Assembly (NCBI RefSeq): GCF_048537545.1 | Contig: NZ_CP183218.1 | Reading direction: 5' to 3' (one strand) | Origin: Chania fonticola_B | GTDB taxonomy: Bacteria; Pseudomonadota; Gammaproteobacteria; Enterobacterales; Enterobacteriaceae | Length of the DNA: 64,000 nt | Shown: positions 26,266-34,708 of the stretch, one piece after another | How positions within the stretch are numbered: the stretch's first letter is position 1 | How the letters are laid out: each line of letters starts with the position of its first letter | The notes under the pieces: generated by a model | Seen by the model: the letters and a program-made list of their open reading frames with translations, nothing else | Databases searched by the model: none | What the model was told of the DNA's origin: nothing | Translations under genes and position numbers: made by a program

Positions 26266-26293
26266 AGGCGCTGCATTTGCAGCGCTTTTTTTT
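26266..26293 (+). terminator. Terminator of suhB
   Basis: A stem of GCGCTGC with GCAGCGC (26268-26274 and 26279-26285) around an ATTT loop is followed by eight T. It lies 20 bp after suhB, ahead of the convergent zevB-like gene. Confidence 0.93.
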
Positions 26294-26295
26294 CC

Positions 26296-27318
26296 TCAGC
26301 GGGCAAAAGGCCGTATCCCGCCGCCAAATTCCGGCTGAGCGCTGACGTACAGCAGCACACCGGCAAACAGCAGAATTAAACCTCCGGCTAACGCCAACGA
26401 GCCCCAAGCAACCGCACTCCAGGCCGCCGGTGCGCGCTGGCGGCTGATGCGTATCGCCAGCTTACGGCTGTAATGCACCAACAGCGCCAATCCGGAAATC
26501 GTGATCGAGGTACCTAATGCCATGGCCAGTGCCGACAACACACCCCAGGTAAAAACGCCGATCACCTTGGAAAACAGCAAGACCAGGATCGCCCCGGAGC
26601 AAGGCCGCAGACCCATTGCCAGCACAATCACCGTTTTGGTGCGCCAATCATTGCCAGCTTGCAGTTCCTCATCGCTCGGCAAATGCCGGTGGCCACAACC
26701 ACAATTCGCGCTATGGACATGATCGGCAGGCAGAGGCTGCAAGCTGTTGATGCGCAGCGCAGGCCGAGGCCGCATCGCTTTCACCGCCATAAACAAGCGC
26801 TTTAACGCCCGCCAACTGAGCAAGACACCGAGCAGGATCACCAGAATAAAACTGCCCTTCTCCAGCCAGAAACTACTTTGATGCAACTGCCGGGAAGAAA
26901 GTTGCAGCACCACCAGCACTAGCGTGACCAGGGCAATCGCGACCAATCCCTGCACCACAGAGGCGGCAAACGTCAGCTTCAGGCTGCTTTTCAACCGTGC
27001 CGGGTGGGTAGCCAGATAGGTGGCGATCACCACTTTACCGTGGCCCGGCCCCAGGGCATGCAATACGCCATAGCCTAGACTGAACAGCATCAGCGCCACT
27101 CCCGCTTGCTGGGGAGCCGCCTTGACCTGTTGCAGCAAGGCCGCCATTTCCTGATGTAACCCTTTCTGCCACACCACGCTTTGCATCAACAGCTGCGGCC
27201 AGTAATGCCAAACCCACTGGGCCACCGCCGCCAGCAGAATGAAGAACAGCAACAACGGCCACAGGCTGAAGGCCCAATGGCGCTGAGGTTTGCTGGTCTG
27301 GCTGAGGTTTATTGACAT
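26296..27318 (-). CDS. NicO-family metal permease, ZevB-like (probable zinc importer)
   Basis: A 340-residue membrane protein with about six hydrophobic segments. The motif HALGPGHGKVV near residue 87 and the second-half MGLRPCSGAILVLLF segment mark the NicO (nickel/cobalt) permease family. A cytoplasmic or periplasmic loop has a metal-binding-like cluster HVHSANCGCGHRH. Annotation pipelines usually call this a nickel/cobalt transporter. The paired DUF1007 gene and the Zur box upstream instead match the ZevAB zinc system described in Haemophilus influenzae. It overlaps the upstream gene by 10 bp. Confidence 0.75.
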   Translation of the reverse strand: MSINLSQTSKPQRHWAFSLWPLLLFFILLAAVAQWVWHYWPQLLMQSVVWQKGLHQEMAALLQQVKAAPQQAGVALMLFSLGYGVLHALGPGHGKVVIATYLATHPARLKSSLKLTFAASVVQGLVAIALVTLVLVVLQLSSRQLHQSSFWLEKGSFILVILLGVLLSWRALKRLFMAVKAMRPRPALRINSLQPLPADHVHSANCGCGHRHLPSDEELQAGNDWRTKTVIVLAMGLRPCSGAILVLLFSKVIGVFTWGVLSALAMALGTSITISGLALLVHYSRKLAIRISRQRAPAAWSAVAWGSLALAGGLILLFAGVLLYVSAQPEFGGGIRPFAR

Positions 27319-27944
27319 GTTAACGTCACCCGCTGGGCAAACTGTTGCCCTAATGCCATATCTTCACCGGGCGAGTCGTTCTTATCGAGAGACAATGCAT
27401 AAGCTTGTAATGACGAATCGGGCTTTGGCGTCACCAGGCTGAATTTGCACTGCTTTGCCATCTCTGGCGGCAAGTGCAGCGCCTTTTGATCCTGATAGGT
27501 CATGTCCACAAAATAGGTGGGATCGTAGGTGGCAATCTCAAAGGGTTCCCCCACCAGCGGCTGTGGCTCCGCCAGCGGCAGCACAAACTCCAGCACGGCT
27601 TTATGGCCCTGCCGGGATAGATGGTATTCGGTTGGCAGATTGAGGTATTTCACCGGTTTGCCTGCGCGGTAAATATCGGTGAAATAGTGCTGCCCGAGGA
27701 CGTTAGCCATTACTTCCGCCGCCAGTTTTTTCCAGACTTCTGAATCGCTGTTGGCATTTTCTGCGTCATACAGCAGATCCGCCGAGGTGATCTCATCCAT
27801 TACCCAAACCATTTTTAAACCGGTCAGCTTCTGATCCTTAGCCACAAAGGTGGTGTTCATATCGATAAAACTGTGTGGGTGGGCGAGTGCGCCCATGCAG
27901 GTCATCATTAGCAAGCAGGCCACCAGGCCACGGAGTTTCATCAT
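27309..27944 (-). CDS. DUF1007 periplasmic protein, ZevA-like (probable zinc uptake)
   Basis: A 211-residue exported protein; the start at 27944 (ATGATG) gives a signal peptide cleaved after GALA, exposing HPHSF at the mature N-terminus. An N-terminal histidine after cleavage is a common metal-binding arrangement. The body is a DUF1007 domain. The longer open frame would place the Zur box inside the coding region, so it was rejected. With the downstream NicO permease this makes a ZevAB-type pair. The ribosome-binding site is weak (GCTTGG). Confidence 0.75.
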   Translation of the reverse strand: MMKLRGLVACLLMMTCMGALAHPHSFIDMNTTFVAKDQKLTGLKMVWVMDEITSADLLYDAENANSDSEVWKKLAAEVMANVLGQHYFTDIYRAGKPVKYLNLPTEYHLSRQGHKAVLEFVLPLAEPQPLVGEPFEIATYDPTYFVDMTYQDQKALHLPPEMAKQCKFSLVTPKPDSSLQAYALSLDKNDSPGEDMALGQQFAQRVTLTCQ

Positions 27945-27957
27945 CCAAGCATACTTT

Positions 27958-27991
27958 TTATTGTTATAATATAACATCAACCAAACCTCAA
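27958..27991 (-). promoter_or_regulatory. Zur box and promoter of the zevAB-like operon
   Basis: TGTTATAATATAACA at 27962-27976 is a perfect 7-bp inverted repeat around one base and matches the core of the gamma-proteobacterial Zur consensus (GAAATGTTATANTATAACATTTC). On the minus strand -35 TTGAGG (27986-27991) and -10 TATAAC (27963-27968) are 17 bp apart, so the Zur box covers the -10. Zinc-loaded Zur would block transcription. Confidence 0.8.
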
Positions 27992-28078
27992 CCGGCGTTA
28001 ACAAGCCGAATAACTGTGACGAAAGTAGTAAGCCGAAGTAAAAGCAGGGGCAACTGCCACGGCCCACAGAGCCTTTTG

Positions 28079-28088
28079 CTATGCTTAA
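28079..28088 (+). promoter_or_regulatory. Candidate sigma-S type -10 of csiE
   Basis: CTATGCTTAA resembles the sigma-S extended -10 (CTAYACTTAA) and lies about 34 bp before csiE. E. coli csiE is a sigma-S-dependent, stationary-phase gene, which fits. Confidence 0.45.
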
Positions 28089-28121
28089 ACATAATTTAAA
28101 CACGACCTGCCAGAAGGTGAT

Positions 28122-29387
28122 ATGAGCCTGGAGACTTCTTCTGCGCCTGAGTTTTCAGGTCAACAACGGCGCTGTCATTTACTGCTGATGCTGTATGCGC
28201 CAGTACCCTCGGTACAACTGGAGACCATCGGCCAAATCAACGGCGTAGACCTGCTTATTACCCGGCAAGATATAGCTGAGGTTGCCCGCGAGATCCAGCA
28301 TTTCCATCATCTGGAAATCAGCGGCGATCCCTACGAGGGCTACCAGATCCAGGGCAGCGCGCTGGATCTTCGCTTGTGTCTGCTCCAATGGCTACGGCGA
28401 GCCTTGCGTTGCAGCCCAGAGTTTGTCGAGCAACACTTTGGCCCTCAGTTTCAGCGGGCGATGCAACTTCAACACCCACAGCTTCCGGCACTGGAATTGT
28501 GCATCAACCAATGTGAACAGCGCCTTAACCGCCGCTTTGAGCAGCGTGACCGACTGTTTTTGCAACACTATCTTTGTTATTGCGTCTGGGCTAGCCAGCA
28601 TCAGCGCCATCCTCAATTTGATCGCCGCCAGCATGAGTGGCTGCAAACCAAGCCAGAGCATCTGGCTGCAGAGGAACTGCATCAAGCGCTAAATCAGCTA
28701 TTTGGCCAGCCCGGTGACAGTAGAGAATGTGACTTCCTGGCGTTGATGTTTACCCTGCTGAAAAGTCACAGCTACCAGAGCAGTGATTCGCCCGAGGACC
28801 AACGCCTGATGGCGGCCATCGGGCAGGTGGTGGAACGCTTCCAACAGATCTCCGGCATGCATTTCAGCAGCCAGGAGGGGTTAATCAGCCAGCTGTTTGC
28901 CCATTTGGCCCCTGCCGTGGAACGCTGCCGGTTTGCTATCGGCATAGACAATACGCTACTGGAAGAGGTGGTCCGTAAATATCCCCGTCTGATGCGTACC
29001 ACACAGGAGGCGTTAGCGCCGTTTGAACAGGAATATGAGATTCAATTTTCGCGGGAAGAAGCAGGGCTAGTGGCGATCAGCTTTGGTGCCTGGTTGATGC
29101 AGGGCAACGCGCTGCATGAAAAGCAGATACTGTTGCTGACGCTGGATAACCCGCAGTTGGAAGAAGAAGTGGAATATCAGATCCGCGAATTGACGCTATT
29201 GCCATTGAATATCAAATATCAGCCCTTACACGACTACCTGCTTGCTGGTGCACCACAAGGGATTACGCTGGTGATTAGCCCCTACGCCACACCGAGCCAG
29301 GAGCAACCACCCACACTGATTATTACCGAACTGCCGCTGGAGCGTCAGCAACGCAAGGCGATCCGTGCGCTGCTGGAAAGCCATTAA
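28122..29387 (+). CDS. csiE: Stationary-phase inducible protein CsiE
   Basis: A 421-residue cytoplasmic protein resembling BglG-type antiterminators with two PRD-like regions but without a clear RNA-binding domain. The length (E. coli about 426) and its place next to hcaT match E. coli. The start has AAGGTG upstream. Its molecular function is not known. It overlaps the convergent hcaT stop by 4 bp, leaving no room for a terminator. Confidence 0.92.
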   Translation: MSLETSSAPEFSGQQRRCHLLLMLYAPVPSVQLETIGQINGVDLLITRQDIAEVAREIQHFHHLEISGDPYEGYQIQGSALDLRLCLLQWLRRALRCSPEFVEQHFGPQFQRAMQLQHPQLPALELCINQCEQRLNRRFEQRDRLFLQHYLCYCVWASQHQRHPQFDRRQHEWLQTKPEHLAAEELHQALNQLFGQPGDSRECDFLALMFTLLKSHSYQSSDSPEDQRLMAAIGQVVERFQQISGMHFSSQEGLISQLFAHLAPAVERCRFAIGIDNTLLEEVVRKYPRLMRTTQEALAPFEQEYEIQFSREEAGLVAISFGAWLMQGNALHEKQILLLTLDNPQLEEEVEYQIRELTLLPLNIKYQPLHDYLLAGAPQGITLVISPYATPSQEQPPTLIITELPLERQQRKAIRALLESH

Positions 29388-30535
29388 CGGCTATTGCTAA
29401 CCGCCACCGCCGGTGGGCGAATAAACAACGCTGGCACCACCACCGCGACCATCACCCAGAACACTCCGCCCTGATAGTGCTCGAACAGGAAGCCCGCCAC
29501 TACGGTCATCACGGCAATGCCGCCGCCCATCGCCAGCGCCGAATAAACTGCCTGCAGACGGATCACTTCCGCCCCCTGACGCGCCGCAATAAAGCGCATT
29601 GCCGCCAGATGGCAGACCGTGAAGGTACCACAGTGCAGCACCTGCACCAGCAACAGCCAGCCGATTTCCGTCGTGGTTGCCATCAGGCCCCAGCGCAGCA
29701 GACCACACACGGCGGAAAGTAACAGCAGATTACGCGCATTCCAACGGCGGAACAGGAAATTGCTGCTGGCAAAGATAACCACTTCAGCGACCACCCCCAA
29801 AGACCACAGGTAGCCGATAGTCGCCGCAGAGTAACCCGCCTCTTCCCAATAGATGGAGGCAAAGCTGTAATAACCGGCATGTGCCCCTTGCAACAGCGTC
29901 ACACACAGCAGAAAACGCCAGACAGGCCCTTCGCTGAGCAGTTCACGCCAGGAGCGGCTAGGTTCATTCTGCGCCCGAGATTCACCTTTTGGCAGCACGC
30001 TCGGTTTCAGCAACATGCCCACCAGCATCGCCAGGATGCTGACCAACAGACTGATCAAAATCGCATTATGGCCCCAAACGGACACCAGCTTGCCGGTTAA
30101 CGCCGAGCCGATCACAAAGGCCAGCGATCCCCATAACCGCACCCGGCCATAGTCCAGAGTGATCTGCCGTTGCCAGGTGGCAGCCAACGCATCGGTCAGC
30201 GGAACCAGCGGGGAGAAGAACAGGTTAAAACCGGCGATCACCAGCATCAGCCAGGCCCAACCATTACCGAAACAGAAGCCGACGGCAAATGCCAGGGAGA
30301 GCAATGCCAACAAACGCAACGCGGTGATTAAATAGGAGGGATCTTTTACACGTGGAGCAATCAGCAGGCTACCGAGGAAGCGCGCCACCAGGCCAGCGCC
30401 GAGCAAGATACCGATGGTTTCAGGCGGTATGCCCTCACCTTTTAACCAAACGCTCCAAAACGGGAGATAGATGCCATAGGAAAAGAAGTACGTGAAATAA
30501 CTGAGAGCGAGCCAACGCGTTGATTGCAGAACCAT
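29384..30535 (-). CDS. hcaT: MFS transporter HcaT (3-phenylpropionate permease family)
   Basis: A 383-residue, twelve-segment transporter with the N-terminal YFTYFFSYGIYLPFWSVWLKGEG typical of the LacY/HcaT branch. In E. coli it is next to csiE and upstream of the hca genes. No hca dioxygenase genes are visible here, so the phenylpropionate role is uncertain. Confidence 0.88.
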   Translation of the reverse strand: MVLQSTRWLALSYFTYFFSYGIYLPFWSVWLKGEGIPPETIGILLGAGLVARFLGSLLIAPRVKDPSYLITALRLLALLSLAFAVGFCFGNGWAWLMLVIAGFNLFFSPLVPLTDALAATWQRQITLDYGRVRLWGSLAFVIGSALTGKLVSVWGHNAILISLLVSILAMLVGMLLKPSVLPKGESRAQNEPSRSWRELLSEGPVWRFLLCVTLLQGAHAGYYSFASIYWEEAGYSAATIGYLWSLGVVAEVVIFASSNFLFRRWNARNLLLLSAVCGLLRWGLMATTTEIGWLLLVQVLHCGTFTVCHLAAMRFIAARQGAEVIRLQAVYSALAMGGGIAVMTVVAGFLFEHYQGGVFWVMVAVVVPALFIRPPAVAVSNSR

Positions 30536-30648
30536 GTTCCCTCCAGGATGAGGGCAATACTTTGACAGAGCTCACACCTTGCAGCAATCTTCATTCATGT
30601 TCAAAGGGCTAGAGTGCAAAGCAGTTCACAGTTTAGCTGCAACAATGC

Positions 30649-30675
30649 TAAAAAAAAACCCGCCGAGGCGGGTTT
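30649..30675 (-). terminator. Terminator of glyA
   Basis: AAACCCGCC (30656-30664) pairs with GGCGGGTTT (30667-30675) and is followed on the minus strand by a T run. It lies 22 bp after the glyA stop. Confidence 0.93.
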
Positions 30676-30697
30676 ATCTGCAAACCAATTGAAGTAC

Positions 30698-31951
30698 TTA
30701 GGCGTAAACCGGGAAGCGAGCGCAGATATCCAGCACTTTCTTCTTGGTACGTTCGATGGTGGCTTCGTCGTTCAGGTTGTCCAGCACGTCACAGATCCAG
30801 CCAGCCAGTTCACGCACTTCGGCTTCTTTAAAGCCACGGCGAGTCACCGCTGGAGTACCCAGACGAATGCCAGAGGTCACAAACGGGCTCTTCGGATCGT
30901 TTGGTACGCTGTTCTTGTTAACGGTAATGTTAGCGCGGCCCAACGCGGCATCGGCTTCTTTACCGGTCAGGTTCTTATCGACCAGATCCAGCAGGAACAG
31001 GTGGTTGTAGGTGCCGCCGGAAACCACTTTGTAACCGCGCTCCAGGAACACTTTCACCATCGCTTTGGCGTTATCGGCCACTTGCTGCTGGTAAACCTTG
31101 AACTCAGGCTCCATCGCTTCTTTCAACGCTACCGCTTTACCGGCGATGACGTGCATCAGCGGGCCGCCCTGGCCGCCAGGGAAGACGGCAGAGTTCAGCT
31201 TCTTATACAGCTCTTCATCACCACCTTTGGCCAGGATCAGGCCGCCACGCGGACCCGCCAGCGTTTTATGGGTGGTGGTGGTCACAACGTGGGCATGAGG
31301 AACCGGGTTCGGGTAAACGCCAGCGGCAATCAGGCCCGCCACGTGTGCCATATCCACGAACAGATAAGCGCCGATGCTGTCTGCGATTTCACGCATTTTT
31401 GCCCAATCAACCACACCGGAGAAGGCAGAGAAACCGCCGATGATCATTTTTGGTTTGTGGGTCTGCGCCTGTTTGGCCAGATCGTTATAGTCAATCTGCC
31501 CAGTTTCGTCGATGCCGTAAGGCACCACGTTATACAGCTTACCGGACAGGTTCACCGGTGAACCGTGCGTCAGGTGGCCGCCGTGTGCCAGGTTCATCCC
31601 CAGGATGGTGTCGCCCGGCTGCAGCAGCGCGGTATAAACGGCAAAGTTAGCCTGGGAACCTGAGTGTGGCTGCACGTTGGCATAGTCGGCACCGAACAGC
31701 TCTTTGGCGCGATCGATCGCCAGTTGCTCAACGATATCAACGTATTCGCAACCGCCGTAGTAACGCTTGCCCGGATAGCCTTCTGCGTATTTGTTGGTCA
31801 GTTGGGAACCCTGGGCCTGCATCACGCGCGGGCTGGTGTAGTTCTCAGACGCAATCAGCTCAATGTGCTCTTCCTGACGCACGACTTCCTGCTCCATTGC
31901 ATGCCACAGTTCGGCATCATAATCAGCAATGTTCATTTCACGCTTTAACAT
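30698..31951 (-). CDS. glyA: Serine hydroxymethyltransferase
   Basis: A 417-residue PLP enzyme, nearly identical in layout to E. coli GlyA (MLKREMNIADYDAELW start; PLP lysine in TTTHKTLAGPRGG). It converts serine and tetrahydrofolate to glycine and methylene-tetrahydrofolate, feeding one-carbon and purine synthesis. A PurR-like box lies upstream. Confidence 0.99.
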   Translation of the reverse strand: MLKREMNIADYDAELWHAMEQEVVRQEEHIELIASENYTSPRVMQAQGSQLTNKYAEGYPGKRYYGGCEYVDIVEQLAIDRAKELFGADYANVQPHSGSQANFAVYTALLQPGDTILGMNLAHGGHLTHGSPVNLSGKLYNVVPYGIDETGQIDYNDLAKQAQTHKPKMIIGGFSAFSGVVDWAKMREIADSIGAYLFVDMAHVAGLIAAGVYPNPVPHAHVVTTTTHKTLAGPRGGLILAKGGDEELYKKLNSAVFPGGQGGPLMHVIAGKAVALKEAMEPEFKVYQQQVADNAKAMVKVFLERGYKVVSGGTYNHLFLLDLVDKNLTGKEADAALGRANITVNKNSVPNDPKSPFVTSGIRLGTPAVTRRGFKEAEVRELAGWICDVLDNLNDEATIERTKKKVLDICARFPVYA

Positions 31952-32058
31952 CCGGCATCTCCTGACTGAAATCAGCTAACTCAATTTACCCCTACGGGTG
32001 CTGGGCAACAGTGTAAACCGTTTCGGCCTATCGAAGATAGGTCTTGACAGAGGTTTTT

Positions 32059-32074
32059 ACGCAAACGATTGGCA
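32059..32074. promoter_or_regulatory. PurR box upstream of glyA
   Basis: ACGCAAACGATTGGCA reads TGCCAATCGTTTGCGT on the glyA strand, close to the PurR box described for E. coli glyA. It lies about 108 bp upstream of glyA in the 341-bp divergent gap 31952-32292. Confidence 0.65.
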
Positions 32075-32208
32075 TCACGTGGCGTAAGGCTTTGAACCCT
32101 TAAAGGCCACATTTTGGCAACGGAGTTTTACTCATCAACAAAATGCGCTTTTTTCATGTTCTGTGAAGGCGATCGACGGTTAACAACCCCATAACAATAA
32201 CAGGGATA

Positions 32209-32257
32209 TTTACAAGCACGGGGTAATTTTATAATATGCATTTAAAATACACCTATT
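32209..32257 (+). promoter_or_regulatory. hmp promoter with overlapping NsrR site
   Basis: TTTACA (32209-32214) and TAATAT (32232-32237) are 17 bp apart. The segment 32234-32257 contains ATGCATTTAAAATACACCT, matching the NsrR operator at E. coli hmp, and covers the -10. Nitric-oxide-sensitive NsrR would block the promoter until NO appears. Confidence 0.7.
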
Positions 32258-32292
32258 AAACAAACATAAAACGCCCGCCAAGGAGTATCACC

Positions 32293-33483
32293 ATGCTGGA
32301 TAGTCAAACCATCGCCACCGTTAAATCGACCATTCCCCTGTTAGCCGAAACCGGCCCCAAACTGACCGCCCACTTCTACGATCGCATGTTTGCCCATAAC
32401 CCTGAATTGAAAGATATTTTCAATATGAGCAACCAGCGTAACGGCGATCAGCGCCAGGCGTTGTTCGATGCCATCTGCGCTTACGCCAGCAATCTGGAAA
32501 ACCTGGCCGCCCTGCTGCCTGCGGTAGAACGCATTGCCCAGAAGCACGCCAGCTTCAATATCCAGCCCGATCAGTATCAGATTGTCGGCCACCACCTGTT
32601 AGCCACGTTGGACGAAATGCTCAGCCCTGGCCAGGAAGTGCTTGATGCCTGGGGAAAAGCCTACGGGGTGCTGGCCAACGTGTTTATTCAGCGTGAAGGC
32701 CAGATCTATCAGGAAACGGAAAAGAGTGACGGTGGCTGGCGTGATTTGCGTGCCTTCCGCATCGTGAAAAAACAGCCTCAGAGCGAGGTCATATCCAGCT
32801 TTGTACTGGCTCCAGTAGACGGTGGTCGCGTGGCCGATTATCAGCCAGGCCAGTATCTGGCGATTTATATTAACGATGACAGCCTGCAACATCAGGAGAT
32901 CCGCCAATATTCACTCACCACCGCACCGAACGGGGAATATTATCGTATCGCGGTCAAACGTGAGGAACGGGGCGCCGTTTCCAACTTCCTGCATCAGCAG
33001 GCCAAAGAAGGCGATATCATTCATCTTGCGGCACCACACGGCGATTTCTTCCTGCAGGTAGAACCGACTACGCCGGTGGCATTAATCTCGGCAGGCGTTG
33101 GCCAAACGCCAATGCTGGGGATGCTTAACACCCTGCACAACAATCAGCATTCGGCCAACATCCACTGGTTACATGCTGCAGAAAACGGTGCGGTGCATGC
33201 TTTTGCCGACGAAGTGGCGGATATAGCCGGGCGTATGCCTAATCTGAGCCGTCATGTCTGGTATCGTGAACCCAATGCCGATGATGTGCAGGGCCGCGAT
33301 TATCACAGCCAGGGCCTGATGGATCTGAGCGCATTGCGTAGCGAGTTGAGCGATCCGCAGATGCATTACTACTTCTGTGGCCCGGTGCCGTTTATGCAGC
33401 ACGTGGGTAAGCAGTTGCTTGAGATGGGCGTGGAGGCCGAACGTATCCACTACGAATGCTTCGGCCCGCATAAGGTGCTGTAA
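32293..33483 (+). CDS. hmp: Nitric oxide dioxygenase (flavohemoglobin)
   Basis: A 396-residue fusion of an N-terminal globin (Y29, Q53 and proximal H85) with FAD- and NAD-binding reductase domains (RQYSLT; GVGQTPMLGML). It converts NO to nitrate with O2 and NADPH. An AAGGAG precedes the ATG. It diverges from glyA as in E. coli. Confidence 0.98.
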   Translation: MLDSQTIATVKSTIPLLAETGPKLTAHFYDRMFAHNPELKDIFNMSNQRNGDQRQALFDAICAYASNLENLAALLPAVERIAQKHASFNIQPDQYQIVGHHLLATLDEMLSPGQEVLDAWGKAYGVLANVFIQREGQIYQETEKSDGGWRDLRAFRIVKKQPQSEVISSFVLAPVDGGRVADYQPGQYLAIYINDDSLQHQEIRQYSLTTAPNGEYYRIAVKREERGAVSNFLHQQAKEGDIIHLAAPHGDFFLQVEPTTPVALISAGVGQTPMLGMLNTLHNNQHSANIHWLHAAENGAVHAFADEVADIAGRMPNLSRHVWYREPNADDVQGRDYHSQGLMDLSALRSELSDPQMHYYFCGPVPFMQHVGKQLLEMGVEAERIHYECFGPHKVL

Positions 33484-33496
33484 GGCTTCAGGTAAC

Positions 33497-33516
33497 GGGC
33501 GCAGCACGCTGCGCCC
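33497..33516. terminator. Hairpin between convergent hmp and cytochrome c genes
   Basis: GGGCGCAGC and GCTGCGCCC form a perfect 9-bp stem with a 2-base loop. No strong T run follows on either strand. Its position between two gene ends suggests a shared terminator. Confidence 0.45.
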
Positions 33517-33526
33517 CTAGATCCTG

Positions 33527-34708
33527 TTATTTAGTCAGCTTCCACGCATCCCGTACCTGCTCCTCCGTCACCGGCGCAGCCTGGTTCCCCCAGCTCCCGC
33601 GCAGATAGCTCATCAGATCGGCAGCCTTCTGATCGTTGAGCACCCAGCCATAGCCCGGCATAACGATCGATGGTGCATGTTGGGTGACGGGCGTATGCGC
33701 TCCTTCCAGCACCACGCGCAAGGCAGTCAGCGGATTATCCGCCGTCACCGACAGATTGCCCGCCAGAGCAGGTATGACATTGTCGCTCCCCTCCCCCTTA
33801 TTGCCATGGCAAGTTGAACAGTACATCGCATAGATCTGCCCGCCAGAAGCCATGCTCGCGCTTGATGCCGCCATGGTTGCTACAGGTTTCGGTGCCTCTA
33901 TCTCCAGGCTGTGTACATACTGCGCGATAGCCTTTAAATCGTCATCGCTGAGGTATTGCGTGCTGTGCGCCACCACCTCGCTCATCGGCCCGGCCACAGC
34001 CGCATGTTGGCTGCGGCCGCTTTTCAGCAGCGCAACCACATCATCCGGCTTCAACCCACGCAGGCTCGGGGCATACCAACCATCCAACTCTGCGCCGCTC
34101 AGGAACTCAGGGGATTGGTTATCCAGCCCTTTTTCCTGCATCGCCCAGCCGCGCGGAGTATGGCAACTGCCACAGTGGCCCAGCCCCTGTACCAGATAAG
34201 CACCGCGATTCCACTGGGCGCTTTGCTTACTGTCTGGCGGATAGGTTTGGTCTTCATGGAACAGCGTATTCCATACCGCTAACGGCCAACGCATGGACAG
34301 CGGCCAGCTGATATCGCTTTCCCGGTTGGCAGTGTCTTGCGCCGGGACTTCGTGCATCAGGTAGTCATACAGAGCACGCATGTCCTGCTCGCTCATTTTG
34401 GCGTAGGAGGTATAAGGCATGGCGGGATACAAACGATGCCCATCTTTGGCCACGCCCTGCCGCATGGCACGATCGAACTCTGCAAAGCTGTAGCTGCCAA
34501 TACCTTGCTGTTTATCGGGCGTGATATTGGTGGCATAGATATCCCCTACCGGCGTTGGGAACTTCATCCCGCCCGCCAGTTCCTTACCACCCGGAGCGGT
34601 ATGGCAAGCCGTACAGTCCCCTGCCTTGGCCACGTATTCCCCGGCGGACATGGCGTGAGCCGAGCCACCAGCCAGCAACAGCACCAGATACCACGGACGT
34701 AATGTCAT
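33527..34708 (-). CDS. Tri-heme periplasmic cytochrome c, electron acceptor of the flavoprotein
   Basis: A 393-residue exported protein with a signal peptide cleaved near SAHA-MSAG. Three heme c sites are CTACH (C32, C35, H36), CGSCH (C179, C182, H183) and CSTCH (C297, C300, H301). This matches the cytochrome subunits of membrane dehydrogenases (gluconate or alcohol dehydrogenase type), which pass electrons to ubiquinone or an oxidase. Its ATG overlaps the TGA of the preceding FAD oxidoreductase gene by 4 bp, so the two are translated as a pair. Confidence 0.88.
   Translation of the reverse strand: MTLRPWYLVLLLAGGSAHAMSAGEYVAKAGDCTACHTAPGGKELAGGMKFPTPVGDIYATNITPDKQQGIGSYSFAEFDRAMRQGVAKDGHRLYPAMPYTSYAKMSEQDMRALYDYLMHEVPAQDTANRESDISWPLSMRWPLAVWNTLFHEDQTYPPDSKQSAQWNRGAYLVQGLGHCGSCHTPRGWAMQEKGLDNQSPEFLSGAELDGWYAPSLRGLKPDDVVALLKSGRSQHAAVAGPMSEVVAHSTQYLSDDDLKAIAQYVHSLEIEAPKPVATMAASSASMASGGQIYAMYCSTCHGNKGEGSDNVIPALAGNLSVTADNPLTALRVVLEGAHTPVTQHAPSIVMPGYGWVLNDQKAADLMSYLRGSWGNQAAPVTEEQVRDAWKLTK

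Noticed and set aside
27945..28103. N-terminal extension of the DUF1007 protein
   Set aside because: It would place the Zur box and promoter inside the gene and bury the signal peptide.
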